NCBI GenBank assembly: GCA_004321915.1
Contig: SCQE01000060.1
Coordinates: 1 to 41,853, forward strand
DNA from: Nitrospirota bacterium
GTDB taxonomy: Bacteria > Nitrospirota > Thermodesulfovibrionia > Thermodesulfovibrionales > Dissulfurispiraceae
DNA: 41,853 nt
Direction of reading: 5' to 3'
The notes under the pieces were generated by a model. That model had not been told where the DNA came from, did no database searches, and was given only the letters and a program-made list of their open reading frames with translations. Shown here in pieces: positions 1-9,811 of the stretch (position 1 is its first letter; each line of letters opens with the position of its first letter). Position numbers and translations under genes: made by a program.

Positions 1-1
1 C

Positions 2-1069
2 TGCCATGGAGAGTTGGCTGCACGCAAACCTGCCCCGATATACCTGACATCTTTTTACCTGATGGTTTCTGCAGGCGGTGCGCTCGGCGGAATATTTGTG
101 GGGCTGCTTGCACCGAATATTTTTTCTTATTACTTCGAGTTCCCCATAATGCTTACCGTATGCGGAGTACTCCTTTTTTCGGTCAATTACCGGAAATGGC
201 GAATTGCGGATATTGTGTGTTTTGCAGTCATAATCCGTTTGGTCGCGGCAACATTCATCTATATGTATTCATACTCTGATAACACAATCCTGACGCTGCG
301 CAATTTTTACGGCACGCACAGGGTCACAGAATACGATAAAGGCACCTTGAATGAGCATCGCACATTGGTGCATGGCGCCATCACTCATGGGGTACAGTTT
401 ACAGCGCCGGACAGGCGCAGAGAAAAAAACGGCTACTATGCCTCGAACTCGGGCATAGGAACCGCTTTAAAGCTCTTGCCTGAAGATGTGCGACGTGTAG
501 GAATTATAGGACTCGGCTCGGGCATACTAGCTGCCTATGGGCGGACGGGTGATTTCTATCGCTTTTATGAGATTGACCGGCAGGTCATAAACATTGCGCG
601 CACCGAGTTCACTTTCCTGACTGACTCCCTCGCGCAAATCGAAATCATCGAGGGTGACGGAAGGCTTTCGCTCAGCCGGGAGCCTAAACAATATTACGAC
701 CTATTAGTTGCCGATGCATTTTCCGGAGATTCGGTACCCGTCCATCTGCTTACTCTTGAAGCTGTAAAGCTCTACTTCAGCCATCTGAAACCCAAAGGGA
801 TTCTAGCCTTGCATATAACAAACAGAAATATTGATTTTTCGTTCATGGTAGAAAATATTAGGACAGTATTAGGCAAACATGCAGTTATTGCGAGCAGCGC
901 CGAAGAACCCGACCGCAAAATTTATGAGGCTGATTGGGTGCTTATGTCTTCGGACAGCAGCATCTTTGAAACTCCCGAGATGAAGAAGATTGCGGAAAAA
1001 CTTAAATCAAAACCGGGAATACGGCTCTGGACCGACGACTACAGCAGTCTTTTTCAGGTATTAAAATAG
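2..1069 (+). CDS. Spermidine synthase-like membrane protein, 5'-truncated
   Basis: C-terminal part of a fused membrane/spermidine-synthase-like protein; the reading frame is open from base 2, so the start lies outside the window. The first residues read CHGEL, which in this family belongs to the membrane half and is followed by a hydrophobic stretch with the segment SAGGALGG. The remaining 230 or so residues form an aminopropyltransferase/methyltransferase-like Rossmann fold: a glycine-rich GLGSGILAAYG segment binds the nucleotide substrate, then come EIDRQV, EGDGR and the DAFSGD loop that in true spermidine synthases carries the catalytic Asp. A real polyamine product is not assured, because many fused members have no proven activity. 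It converges on the minus-strand glycan locus with a 22-bp gap and no visible terminator, and is probably unrelated to that locus. Confidence 0.8.
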   Translation, partial: CHGELAARKPAPIYLTSFYLMVSAGGALGGIFVGLLAPNIFSYYFEFPIMLTVCGVLLFSVNYRKWRIADIVCFAVIIRLVAATFIYMYSYSDNTILTLRNFYGTHRVTEYDKGTLNEHRTLVHGAITHGVQFTAPDRRREKNGYYASNSGIGTALKLLPEDVRRVGIIGLGSGILAAYGRTGDFYRFYEIDRQVINIARTEFTFLTDSLAQIEIIEGDGRLSLSREPKQYYDLLVADAFSGDSVPVHLLTLEAVKLYFSHLKPKGILALHITNRNIDFSFMVENIRTVLGKHAVIASSAEEPDRKIYEADWVLMSSDSSIFETPEMKKIAEKLKSKPGIRLWTDDYSSLFQVLK

Positions 1070-1091
1070 TTTGCTTTCAGTTGGGTGCCAT

Positions 1092-2213
1092 CTAAACGAG
1101 CTTTTTAAAAATCTCCAAAGTCTGTGATGCTGAATGCTCCCACGAAAACCGCTTTGCACTCTGAAGTCCTTTATGTACCAAATCGTCCTGCAGCGTCCTC
1201 GAATAAAGAACTTTATCAATCGCATCCTGCCAACCCGACAGATCATGGGGGTCAAGCAGCATCCCATAATCACCTGTCACCTCTGGAAGCGAAGACGAAT
1301 TTGACGTAATAACCGGGGTCCCGGCAGCCATAGCTTCGAGTGGAGGGATGCCGAAACCTTCGTATATTGAGGGGAACAAGAACAACCGCGCCCCTGAATA
1401 AAGCCTGTTCATGTCCTCATCAGGAACATAGCCTAAAAACCTCACCTGATCTTCAGAAAACCCGAGTCTCCGGTATTCGGCAAATATCGCAGAGTTCTTC
1501 CACCCGGACGCTCCTGCTATAAGAAGCTGGATCCCGCTATGTTTGAATTTCGAGAATATCTTGAGCAGCATAGGGAGGTTCTTCCTCGGTTCTATGGTGC
1601 TTACAGTCAAAACATAATCTTTGTTTGTTTGATATTTTTCCGAGATATAGAGGGCCGAGTCGTTCTTATCGAGAGGCATGTAGCCGTCCGCTGCAGGATA
1701 TATCACGCTTATTCTTTCCTCAGAGATGCGCATAACATCCACAAGCGCTTTTCTGCTTGCGTCGGAAATAGTGATGATATGATCGGCCGACCTGATCGAA
1801 CTCTTTGTGAAAAAATTCATTACAAGCCTGTTGTACGCATCCATAGTCCCGGGGAAATAATGCCATACAAGGTCATAAACCGTAAGGACCTTTTTTATCC
1901 CGCCGGGAAGAAAAGGAGGGAGCATCTGCCGTGTCCCCCAGAAAATATCTATGCAGTCCTGTTTCATCATCTGTACCCCTTTACTGAAAAGCCAGAGCGT
2001 ATTGCCGTAGGATGATGATTCGGCGGTGGCGCTGTGTTTAACGCGGCATCTCAAGTTCGGCCGGTCTTGAAACATTACCGGGTTCTTGGAATATAGGAAA
2101 TATTCATCAGCGGTGTCCTCATCTAAAATATGCGACAGGATATTTCGGACATAATTAGGTATTCCAGATTTGTGCTTGGACAGCAATGGGAATGCGTCAA
2201 CAGCTATCTTCAC
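1092..2213 (-). CDS. GT4-family glycosyltransferase
   Basis: Retaining GT-B glycosyltransferase of family GT4, 373 residues, the usual length. The N-terminal acceptor domain starts [10 protein letters not shown] with a glycine loop (SGIPNY). The C-terminal donor domain shows STIEPRKNL near residue 206 and the EX7E-type signature EGFGIPPLE near 285, where the acidic residues hold the nucleotide-sugar. No membrane segments are seen, so it is probably a cytoplasmic or peripheral enzyme adding a hexose to a lipid-linked glycan. The start codon is GTG and overlaps the flippase stop as GTGA, with an AGAGGA upstream. It is the last gene of the long minus-strand glycan locus. The exact sugar cannot be read from sequence. 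Confidence 0.88.
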   Translation of the reverse strand: MKIAVDAFPLLSKHKSGIPNYVRNILSHILDEDTADEYFLYSKNPVMFQDRPNLRCRVKHSATAESSSYGNTLWLFSKGVQMMKQDCIDIFWGTRQMLPPFLPGGIKKVLTVYDLVWHYFPGTMDAYNRLVMNFFTKSSIRSADHIITISDASRKALVDVMRISEERISVIYPAADGYMPLDKNDSALYISEKYQTNKDYVLTVSTIEPRKNLPMLLKIFSKFKHSGIQLLIAGASGWKNSAIFAEYRRLGFSEDQVRFLGYVPDEDMNRLYSGARLFLFPSIYEGFGIPPLEAMAAGTPVITSNSSSLPEVTGDYGMLLDPHDLSGWQDAIDKVLYSRTLQDDLVHKGLQSAKRFSWEHSASQTLEIFKKLV

Positions 2214-3655
2214 AATTTATTGATCCTCTCAAGGAAAACGTCCCTCACAAAAACGATCTCTTTTTTCGAGACAGCCCCCGTAGCCGCAAGAATAGCGGCA
2301 TACACAGCAAAATATAAAGGCAAAAACAAAAACGATCTTGCAAGATATATGACCACAGCCATCGCAGCCCCCGCAATAACAGGTCTCCATAAATGCGTAA
2401 AATAGCGGACCTGCATGATATAGCGCTTAACGAACAGAACCGTAAGGGAAAGCCCAAGAAGCTCGGTCACACCCCTTACTGCCGCCGCCCCCATAAAACC
2501 GTAATGAGGGATTAGCGCAAAATTAAGTCCGGCATTGGCCACAAGCATTATCGAGTTAAGCCACACCGCCATATATGCAAACCTGCTCGAAAGCAGAAGA
2601 TACCCAATAGGGGTGGATATATAAAGAAGAAAGATAACGAGCGCCAATGTTTTCAATCCGGCCCCGGAAGCGCTGTAATCGGTCGAAAAATACATCAGCT
2701 CGATTATCTTATCCGCAAGCATAAACGTGAGCACAGACAGGAATACACCGATGATAGCGGTGTATTTGATACTAAAATCGGTTATCTCATCTGCAACCTC
2801 AAGCTCACCGGCAGCTATGCGCGAGCTGAGCACCGGAAAAAGCACTATAGCAAAAGCCGTTTGAAATATAAGTATGGCATCGGTGATCTTAAACGCGGCA
2901 TGATAAAGACCTACTTCGACCGAACCTTTCAAATGCTGAAGAAGCACCGTATCTACCCTCTGAAAGACATTGGATATAACAACGATCAACACAAAAGGGA
3001 CAGACCTCTTCAACATTTCTGCATAATCCGACAGGGTCAATAAGTCTCCGGATATTTTTGCTATCCCAAGCTGTTTGTCCAATAATACGGATGTCACGAT
3101 CATGGATACATTTCCAATGGATATACCGACAGCTATAGCCTGCATGCCTAAACCTGCCTTTAATCCGGCCAGACTGACCACAGTTCCTATAAACGAGCCT
3201 GCAATACGTATAAGCCCGTCGGTCTTTATCCTGCCGAGTCCCCTCAGCGCCAGAATATAATTTAAGGCGTAGCTCGAAAATATTACGCTCAATCCGGTAA
3301 GCACAAAGAATATCCGGATATCCTGCGAATGCTCAAGAAGATTCAGATATGCGACAAACATAATGTAAATAACTATCCCGACACATGTGCGGAAGCGCAG
3401 AGCCAGCCCGAGGATTCTGCCGACAGCGTTCGGGTTCTGTGAAACCTCACGCGTAAGGAACATATTAAAACCAAAATCTGAAAGCACCGAGAAAAGGAAA
3501 TATATGGTCAGTGAATAAGAAAGATTACCAAATGCCGCCACACCGAGGGTACGGGCAGAGTAAATGATAAGCGCAAACTGAAATGCCCTAGAAAAAAGCT
3601 CTATTATATAGATAACCGTTGTATTTACGATCAGGCTCTTTAGGGAGGATAACAT
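2210..3655 (-). CDS. Wzx-type polysaccharide/oligosaccharide flippase (MOP superfamily)
   Basis: Polytopic membrane protein of 481 residues with about 12-14 hydrophobic segments spread over its whole length, typical of Wzx/RfbX flippases. It opens MLSSLKSLIVNTTVIYIIELF with the early FSRAFQFALIIYSARTLG region characteristic of the family. Such proteins move undecaprenyl-diphosphate-linked glycans from the cytoplasmic to the periplasmic face. In this locus it is the only obvious flippase, and it is the step needed to present a glycan to the STT3-type transferase at 19119-21179. The start is ATG nine bases after the stop of the radical SAM gene; the Shine-Dalgarno site is weak, so translation is probably coupled. 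Substrate specificity cannot be predicted. Confidence 0.88.
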   Translation of the reverse strand: MLSSLKSLIVNTTVIYIIELFSRAFQFALIIYSARTLGVAAFGNLSYSLTIYFLFSVLSDFGFNMFLTREVSQNPNAVGRILGLALRFRTCVGIVIYIMFVAYLNLLEHSQDIRIFFVLTGLSVIFSSYALNYILALRGLGRIKTDGLIRIAGSFIGTVVSLAGLKAGLGMQAIAVGISIGNVSMIVTSVLLDKQLGIAKISGDLLTLSDYAEMLKRSVPFVLIVVISNVFQRVDTVLLQHLKGSVEVGLYHAAFKITDAILIFQTAFAIVLFPVLSSRIAAGELEVADEITDFSIKYTAIIGVFLSVLTFMLADKIIELMYFSTDYSASGAGLKTLALVIFLLYISTPIGYLLLSSRFAYMAVWLNSIMLVANAGLNFALIPHYGFMGAAAVRGVTELLGLSLTVLFVKRYIMQVRYFTHLWRPVIAGAAMAVVIYLARSFLFLPLYFAVYAAILAATGAVSKKEIVFVRDVFLERINKL

Positions 3656-3664
3656 AGACTTACG

Positions 3665-5119
3665 CTATATCCTGCTCGACAACCGGTTATATATGGATTT
3701 AACAAACCCTATATTTTTTATCCTGCGCTGCAAACCCCTGCCCCAAGATCCTGACAACAGCATATTGGAAGCGGCTGCAACCGTCAAAAGCGCGACTCCT
3801 TTCAAAGCTCCGTATGTCTCGATAACCTTCTGCGGATTGCAGAGCGATATTTTATTGTAGGCATAGCTCAGAAAGGAATTCACTTCTTCACGTGTGAACT
3901 GCGCGCTTGAGAACCTCTCCCTACAATAGAAAAGCTCCGCCTCCTCGGTTGTGTCAAACCAGACCTGATCCGTTATCTCTCCTTTTGCAAGGAGTTCGTC
4001 ATAAAAAGCAGTATTGGGATGTATCTTAAAAAACTGCACATCAGCCTCGTTAAAATATTTTAGCAGCTCAAGGGTCTTAAGGATATCCTCTTCGGTCTCG
4101 TCCGGCAAGGATACCATGAAAAATCCTATGATCCAATACCCGAGGTCCCTGCAAAAACCTATCGTCTCTTCTATCTGAGCTCTGGTGATGCCTTTATTTA
4201 TGCGCTTGAGTATGCGGTCGGAGCCGCTTTCGATGCCGAATCCCAGCACCTCGCAACCCGCCTCACGCAGTCTTCTAAGGACATTCTTGCTCGTCCCTAT
4301 CCGGACATCAACCCGGAAACTGATCTTTATGTTTCTCTGCTCAAGCAAGTCGCAGAAGCTTAGAATCCGGCTTTCATTGCCTACAAAAAGGGCATCGTAA
4401 AACCTTATGTAGCCGGTACCGTACCGTTCTATCCAACCCTCGATAAGAGCCACCAGATTCTCAGGGGTCATATAGCGATACGAATGTCCCCAATGTCTGT
4501 TTGAAGCGCAAAATTTACATTGATACGGACAGCCGCGCGAAGCTATAGCAGGCAAGGCATTAAGACCCTGCATTCTTACAGGTATCTCATAATCCTTCCA
4601 GTCTGCTATCTGGTGTCTTATAAGCGAATAATCATAGCGCAAGCAGTTGATATCAGCAATAGCAGGACGGTCAGGGTTGCGAACAATATCAGTCCCGCAA
4701 CGCCATGTCAGACCTGATATCTCCTTCAGCGGCCGTCCCTGAATAATTTCTAGAACGGTCTCTTCCCCCTCCATCCTGACCACATAATCGATAAAGGGAT
4801 AATGGAGCAGTATCTCCCTGTCCAGAGTCTGGACATGCGCTCCGCCTACCATAATCAGGCAGCTTGGGTTTGCTGTTTTAACCCTTCGTGCAAGGTCAAA
4901 AACTTCGAACCGGGATTCGGTGTAACATATCAGCCCCAAATAATCTACATTAAGCGCCTTTTCTATAAGAGCTTCTGTAGAGATGCCCTGCATGCTCTGT
5001 TCAACAACCTCAACTTCGCAGTCGCTATGCTCTTTAACATACGTGCCTATAAAGCCCAGACCAAAAGACGGGATGCCAAGCGCTCCCTTAAACATCGGAT
5101 TTGCGAGCAGAAGCTTCAT
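3665..5119 (-). CDS. B12-binding-domain radical SAM protein
   Basis: Radical SAM enzyme with an N-terminal cobalamin-binding-like Rossmann domain (residues about 1-130, including GFIGTYV, DLARRVK and VGGAHV) and a TIM-barrel radical SAM core. The 4Fe-4S ligands are Cys197, Cys201 and Cys204 in RGCPYQCKFC, and the GFGIESGSD segment that contacts SAM follows. The B12-ligand histidine motif of methionine synthase is absent, as in many BchE-like members. I chose the ATG at 5119 because it overlaps the upstream stop as ATGA and has AGGGGAG eight bases before it; a longer frame to 5149 lacks these. It is clearly paralogous to 6357-7805. A role in modifying the glycan or its lipid carrier is inference from position. 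Confidence 0.9.
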   Translation of the reverse strand: MKLLLANPMFKGALGIPSFGLGFIGTYVKEHSDCEVEVVEQSMQGISTEALIEKALNVDYLGLICYTESRFEVFDLARRVKTANPSCLIMVGGAHVQTLDREILLHYPFIDYVVRMEGEETVLEIIQGRPLKEISGLTWRCGTDIVRNPDRPAIADINCLRYDYSLIRHQIADWKDYEIPVRMQGLNALPAIASRGCPYQCKFCASNRHWGHSYRYMTPENLVALIEGWIERYGTGYIRFYDALFVGNESRILSFCDLLEQRNIKISFRVDVRIGTSKNVLRRLREAGCEVLGFGIESGSDRILKRINKGITRAQIEETIGFCRDLGYWIIGFFMVSLPDETEEDILKTLELLKYFNEADVQFFKIHPNTAFYDELLAKGEITDQVWFDTTEEAELFYCRERFSSAQFTREEVNSFLSYAYNKISLCNPQKVIETYGALKGVALLTVAAASNMLLSGSWGRGLQRRIKNIGFVKSIYNRLSSRI

Positions 5120-6360
5120 CCTGTTTCTCCCCTGTAGAAAACTCCGCACCGCTCCTGCCTGCTATGAATATCAAATGCACAGCAGAAAACGCATGATTCA
5201 GGCACCTTTTCGTTAGCCGTGACGACCTGTTTCCTGAAGTTGCGGTACCCCTCCGAATTCCATATATCCATAACCGGTGTCTCAAAAACATTCCCGAAAC
5301 TATGTTCTCTCAGGAAATCCCTGCTGCTCTGCATCAGGATTGCGCAGTCCGATATAACATAGCCGTCAACGAGCACAAAAGGCTCTGTCCATCTTACACA
5401 ATCGCTCATGGGCGGCAAAGAGGAATCGTCTGAGTGTGAGAAATATAGGTTTATCCCATGCTTTAACGCGTTCTCGAATGTTCTCAGCAGGATCTCTTCA
5501 GGTATATCGCTCAAGGCCATATAGTAATTTTCTATGCCCTGAAATTTTATCAATCCTATAAATTCGACACGGGCGCGCACCCCGCGGTTCTTCAGCCCGG
5601 CGATCAGTTCGATATATTCGGGCATCTCCATATAGTTCAAGCTAGTGACCAAAAACCTGAAATGAACAACAGGGAACGGCGAACCCAGCCTTTCCTTCAT
5701 TGTAAGAAGCTTCTTTATATTCCCCAGCGCCCTCTCATAATCGCACCCTTTTTTCAGCGTCTCGTAACTCTCTTTGGTTGCGGCATCAAAAGAGACATAT
5801 ATGCTGTTGATCCCCAATTCCACTATCCTTAAAGCGTTATCTTCCTCGAAAAAATCGAACTCGTCCACAAAGTTTACATTGATATGCCTGCCTCTTGCAT
5901 ATTCGATCATACTGATAAAATCACGGTGGAGGAATGCAGAACCTATCCCTGCGATATTGAGCCATTTGAGCGACGGGATCGAGTCTATAAGGAATTTGTA
6001 GCGATCAAAAGACATCTGCTGCTGTTTCTCCCTCCAATGGGTGTGCATGCAAAAAATACATTTTTTATTGCAAACAGTAGAGTGCTCTATCTCTATTTTA
6101 AAAGGTTTCTGTGCGAGAGAAGGAAAGCGCTTATACAGAGAGACACGCAGATCGTATTCCCCTCCCTCGTCTCCAACAAAGAGCTTTGAATACCAGAATG
6201 AATACCAGCTCTTGATCCCGAAACGCCTGAGCATGTATTGCCCCAAAGGCCAGTATTCGGCCATTACATGAAAAAAGTCGGAAGGGTGTTTGAGCGGAGA
6301 GCGCTGGTGGTTAACCTTCTGCAGCTTTTCGTAGAGCTCAAGTACCCGGGATGTCATCAT
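5116..6360 (-). CDS. Radical SAM protein with C-terminal SPASM-like cysteines
   Basis: Radical SAM protein of 414 residues without a B12 domain. The SAM-cluster cysteines are Cys97, Cys101 and Cys104 in CNKKCIFC, preceded by the usual IEIEHSTV strand. The C-terminal 80 residues carry further cysteines (SDCAIL, CVFCCAF and RQERC) in a layout like SPASM/twitch auxiliary-cluster domains, and an FGNVFETPVMDIWNSE segment typical of such proteins. The first 85 residues are unassigned. It is translationally coupled on both sides (ATGA overlaps at 6357-6360 and 5116-5119) between two B12-type radical SAM genes. The substrate is unknown; peptide modification and sugar or lipid modification both remain possible. 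Confidence 0.87.
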   Translation of the reverse strand: MMTSRVLELYEKLQKVNHQRSPLKHPSDFFHVMAEYWPLGQYMLRRFGIKSWYSFWYSKLFVGDEGGEYDLRVSLYKRFPSLAQKPFKIEIEHSTVCNKKCIFCMHTHWREKQQQMSFDRYKFLIDSIPSLKWLNIAGIGSAFLHRDFISMIEYARGRHINVNFVDEFDFFEEDNALRIVELGINSIYVSFDAATKESYETLKKGCDYERALGNIKKLLTMKERLGSPFPVVHFRFLVTSLNYMEMPEYIELIAGLKNRGVRARVEFIGLIKFQGIENYYMALSDIPEEILLRTFENALKHGINLYFSHSDDSSLPPMSDCVRWTEPFVLVDGYVISDCAILMQSSRDFLREHSFGNVFETPVMDIWNSEGYRNFRKQVVTANEKVPESCVFCCAFDIHSRQERCGVFYRGETG

Positions 6361-7805
6361 GAGTTGGCTCCAGAAAGAAGCCTATGGTAAAGCCTGTCCA
6401 GACGGCCTTTAAATGGTATGTCCAGCAACGCCTTTATAAACCTGAGCGTCCCGCCGAAGATACCATGGCTCTTTAATAATGCTATAGGATTGCGAATATG
6501 GCTGTAGTATAAAAGACAGATCATCAACCAGCGGATCTCGTCGCTATAAAAACTTGCGCTTGGAAAATGCTCTTTTGTATAAAAAACCCTGTTCGGATAC
6601 TTACGGTCAAACCATATATCGTCAGAGATCTCGCCATTAGCCTTCAGTTCATTGTAAAAAGGCGTGTAAGGGAAGAGCATCAACGCATTCACCATAAAGG
6701 TATCGGGATAGCCAACTAGGCTCAGCGTGTCTTTGAAGTCATCATACGTTTCATCCGGAAGCGAAACTATAAACGACGCTACGCTCCAAAGTCCTGTCTC
6801 CCTGCATGCCTTCAGGGTCTCAAGTATCTGACTTCTAGTAATTCCCTTGTGTATCCTTTGAAGCACCCTGTCCGAGCCTGATTCTATGCCGAACCCCACA
6901 GATTCACACCCGGCGCTTTTGAGAGCCTTAAGTATCTCGATATCTGTCCCGGCCCTAATAAGCACCCTGAAATTTATCTTAAGGCCCCTCCTCTTTATCT
7001 CATCACAGAACTCGATGACCCGCGGCTTATTGAGGGTAAACAGATCGTCATAGAACCTGAAATACTCGATCCCGAAATCCGAAACAAGCGCCTCCATCTT
7101 ATCAACAATCTTTTTTGCGGAGGTAGCCCTCCACGTGCGACGCCAGTGGTCATTGGCGCAGTATGAGCATTTAAAGGCGCAGCCCCTCGACTCGATAAGA
7201 TACGCTGTCCTGAGCGCCTTAAGGTCGATAGGAGCCTCTATGTCCCCGCCGTAAAGGGTCACATCAGGCATAAGCGAATAATCTATATACAGCGCCTCGA
7301 TGTCCTGAAAAAAAGGGCGGTCGGGGTTCCTTGCAATCTTGCCCCCTGCCTTATATGTGATGCCCGAAATATCCGGGAAAGGCCGGTCACTGACTATCTC
7401 GCACATCGTCTCTTCCCCCTCACCCCGGACAATAATGTCGATATAATCGCTCTGTTCCAAAAAGAGCTGATCGAGGTGATAGACATGGGGGCCGCCTACA
7501 ACAACAAGGCAGGAAGGCTTGTGGGTTTTGACCATGCGCGCAAGGTCAAGACACTGAAACCTGATATCGGTATAGCATGAAATGCCTACTATATCGGATC
7601 CGCTTACTTTTCTTAAGATGGTATCTACGTTAAGTCCCTGAGGGACAGGGTCAAGCAGCTCTACGGTGCAACCGGCATGGTCCCTAAGGTATGTGCCTAT
7701 GTATCCTATGCCGAGCGGAGGACTGTGAGAGGATGAGACATTCTTGCCTATCTCCGACCGTTCCTGCCTGAAATATCCGTTTATAAGTAGAACTTTTTTG
7801 GCCAT
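6357..7805 (-). CDS. B12-binding-domain radical SAM protein
   Basis: Second BchE-like radical SAM protein, paralogous to the one at 3665-5119: shared order of an N-terminal B12-like domain (GIGYIGTYL, VVVGGPHVYHLD), the segment RNPDRPFFQDIEALYIDYSL, then the iron-sulfur loop with Cys209, Cys213 and Cys216 in SRGCAFKCSYC, then GFGIESGSDRVLQRIHKGIT. The C-terminal tail has the FYTKEHFPSA region shared by this subgroup. The start is taken as ATG at 7805 (MAKKVLL); a TTG three codons earlier is possible but has no better ribosome site. It follows the nucleotidyltransferase gene by 28 bases. The reaction is unknown; B12 enzymes of this type commonly methylate unactivated carbons or rearrange rings. 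Confidence 0.9.
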   Translation of the reverse strand: MAKKVLLINGYFRQERSEIGKNVSSSHSPPLGIGYIGTYLRDHAGCTVELLDPVPQGLNVDTILRKVSGSDIVGISCYTDIRFQCLDLARMVKTHKPSCLVVVGGPHVYHLDQLFLEQSDYIDIIVRGEGEETMCEIVSDRPFPDISGITYKAGGKIARNPDRPFFQDIEALYIDYSLMPDVTLYGGDIEAPIDLKALRTAYLIESRGCAFKCSYCANDHWRRTWRATSAKKIVDKMEALVSDFGIEYFRFYDDLFTLNKPRVIEFCDEIKRRGLKINFRVLIRAGTDIEILKALKSAGCESVGFGIESGSDRVLQRIHKGITRSQILETLKACRETGLWSVASFIVSLPDETYDDFKDTLSLVGYPDTFMVNALMLFPYTPFYNELKANGEISDDIWFDRKYPNRVFYTKEHFPSASFYSDEIRWLMICLLYYSHIRNPIALLKSHGIFGGTLRFIKALLDIPFKGRLDRLYHRLLSGANS

Positions 7806-7833
7806 TGATCCCAATCCGGTCGATCCGTTTCCC

Positions 7834-8559
7834 TTACTTCAAGATGCCGGCGGCCCTTTCTATATCTTCGGGAGTGGTCACATTGATATAATCACCCTCA
7901 AAATAGACAGGCTTCATCTCCTCCCCGGAATCTATCATCCTCTGGATAACGTCCGTAATCTCGACCTCGTTCCTGAGAGAGGAAGGCGGGGTCTGTCTTA
8001 TATAGCCGAAAACGCCTTTATCGAAAAAATAAAAGCCCATACCGCACAGGTTGTTGACCATAAGGCTGGGTTTCTCCACCACCTTTTTAACAAGGCCGTC
8101 CTGCATCTCAACAGAATAGCTCTGCCGGATCGTCTGCTCATTTTCGGCCACCCAGACACCTATGCCCTGCTGCATAGCATCGCTGAACCCGAAAGAGCCG
8201 CTGCATATGCAGTCCCCGAGTATCAGGACAAACTTCTCGCCAACCGAACCTTCGGCATGCATTACAGCATCCGCTATCCCTTTCCTCTCGACCTGCTCCA
8301 CAAAAGACGCATTTATAGGTTCCTTTAAAATATAGTCAATGACCATCTCTTTCCTGTACCCTACGATAAATACGAATTCGTCGGTAAACCTCCGCCAATA
8401 ATTGATCACATAATGGATCAAAGGCCTGCCATTCACAACAGTGAGAACCTTGGGCATCTCGGCGGTTAAGGGGTTCATCCTAGATCCCCTCCCTGCGCAG
8501 AGAACAACACATTTTACGCCTTTCATATCAGGCCAAGGGCCTCTATTCATTCCTGCCAT
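7834..8559 (-). CDS. Sugar-1-phosphate nucleotidyltransferase
   Basis: NDP-sugar pyrophosphorylase of the NTP_transferase family; it activates a sugar 1-phosphate with NTP in the cytoplasm to give the donor used by the neighbouring glycosyltransferases. The pyrophosphorylase signature CAGRGSRMNPLTAEMPKVL lies at the N-terminus, followed by GRPLIHYV, the metal-binding LGDCI and the EKPS loop. The length (about 240 residues) fits the short RmlA/GalU-like class without a C-terminal acyltransferase. The start is uncertain: ATG at 8559 has GAGG seven bases upstream and overlaps the preceding gene by 17 bases, whereas homologues usually begin at the ATG at 8526 (MKGVKCVVL). The actual sugar and nucleotide are not readable. 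Confidence 0.88.
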   Translation of the reverse strand: MAGMNRGPWPDMKGVKCVVLCAGRGSRMNPLTAEMPKVLTVVNGRPLIHYVINYWRRFTDEFVFIVGYRKEMVIDYILKEPINASFVEQVERKGIADAVMHAEGSVGEKFVLILGDCICSGSFGFSDAMQQGIGVWVAENEQTIRQSYSVEMQDGLVKKVVEKPSLMVNNLCGMGFYFFDKGVFGYIRQTPPSSLRNEVEITDVIQRMIDSGEEMKPVYFEGDYINVTTPEDIERAAGILK

Positions 8560-9811
8560 TAATCGCCTCATCGTACAATGTTATGTAATTTCGCATAATA
8601 CGCTCCTCATCCATTAATATAGCTATATGGCTGCGGGCAGCCTTTCCCATCCTTGCAGCATATGAGTCATCGCTAAGCAGTTTAATCACCTTCCCGGCAA
8701 AGGCCGCAGGTGAAGAGTGCTCTGCCAGCAATCCGCTCTCCTCGTCAACAACAAACTCAGGGATGCCGCCGATATCGCTCGCAACCACAGGCTTCCCAAA
8801 GCTCATAGCCTCTACAAGGACAACCGGCGACATATTTTCCCACTGCTCAGGAATAACCACCACTTGGGCCTTGCCCATATACTCCGAGACCTCCGTATAG
8901 TCTTTCTTTCCTGCAAGGACAATACGTTCAGGAAATCCGGAACCGGTTATAAGACTTTGTATCTTAGCAAAATATTCGTCCCTCTTTATAGACCCTATGG
9001 CCAACAGATGAGCGTCCGGACAAGCCTTAATAATTGAAGGCATCGCCTTGATCAGGACATGCAGCCCCTTCCTCTCCTGTATCCAGCCTATGTAAAGTAT
9101 CAAGCCCTTTTGCACAGCATTGTTATCAGGAACCGCCGCCTGCAGGGGGAAGACCTGCAGTATCTTGCGTATCCTGTTCGCCTCTATTCCGTAACCCTCA
9201 AGAACCGCTGCAGATGCGGTCGAAAGTACATGAAATGAAATGTTCTTCATAAAGGCATCAAAAACCCCTCTCCTTAAGCCTAACAGCAACATTTTCAGAA
9301 ACCGCGGCGCAGCCAGCCCCATGCATGCAACGCACCTCATCCCATGGTACACCGCACATTTCCTGTCCTCATCGTCAACCACAGTCTCTTTCGGGCAGAA
9401 AAAATAATAGTCATATATCGTAACAACAACCGGAATACCGAGCATCTGCGCGCATTGGGCGACAGAAAGACCCAGTTCGTTAACCCTGTGCAGATGGACA
9501 ACATCAGGCATAACCATCTTCAAAGCTTTATATACACCGACAAACGATAACGGATCAAAAGGCAAGACAAGCTGTTTTACCCCCCTTGCAAATCCGGTCT
9601 TTAAAAAAGAGTCCATAGTGTGTGCGGTGTAATGCGCTATACCGGCGTTTGTCAGACTGCTATCAGCAGTTGTGGTTATAACGGATACATCAATACCGGC
9701 CCGAACCGAGGCCACCATCAGCCTCTTACATGCCTGTTCAGCTCCTCCCCACGACTTATGCGAACTAGGCAGGCAATCAGAGATATGGCAGATCTTAAGC
9801 CTTTTTTTCAT
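8543..9811 (-). CDS. GT4-family glycosyltransferase
   Basis: GT-B fold glycosyltransferase of 422 residues. The N-terminal domain has the SWGGAEQACKRL loop and HLHRVNELG; the donor domain has LYIGWIQERKGL and the E-rich signature ending PVVLVEAMSFGKPVVASDIGG. A four-cysteine insertion around residues 132-155 (CPKETVVDDEDRKC, then MRCVACMG) resembles the zinc-ribbon-like insert found in a subset of GT4 enzymes. Its start overlaps the stop of the upstream radical SAM gene as ATGA. Probably one of the enzymes extending the lipid-linked glycan; sugar unknown. Confidence 0.88.
   Translation of the reverse strand: MKKRLKICHISDCLPSSHKSWGGAEQACKRLMVASVRAGIDVSVITTTADSSLTNAGIAHYTAHTMDSFLKTGFARGVKQLVLPFDPLSFVGVYKALKMVMPDVVHLHRVNELGLSVAQCAQMLGIPVVVTIYDYYFFCPKETVVDDEDRKCAVYHGMRCVACMGLAAPRFLKMLLLGLRRGVFDAFMKNISFHVLSTASAAVLEGYGIEANRIRKILQVFPLQAAVPDNNAVQKGLILYIGWIQERKGLHVLIKAMPSIIKACPDAHLLAIGSIKRDEYFAKIQSLITGSGFPERIVLAGKKDYTEVSEYMGKAQVVVIPEQWENMSPVVLVEAMSFGKPVVASDIGGIPEFVVDEESGLLAEHSSPAAFAGKVIKLLSDDSYAARMGKAARSHIAILMDEERIMRNYITLYDEAINGRNE

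Noticed and set aside
1070-1091. Terminator between the two convergent genes at the left
   Set aside because: No hairpin with a T-run could be found in this 22-base gap.
7744-8328. A 194-codon plus-strand frame over the nucleotidyltransferase region
   Set aside because: The opposite strand encodes a clear pyrophosphorylase signature and the 5' end of a radical SAM gene; the plus frame shows no family features.
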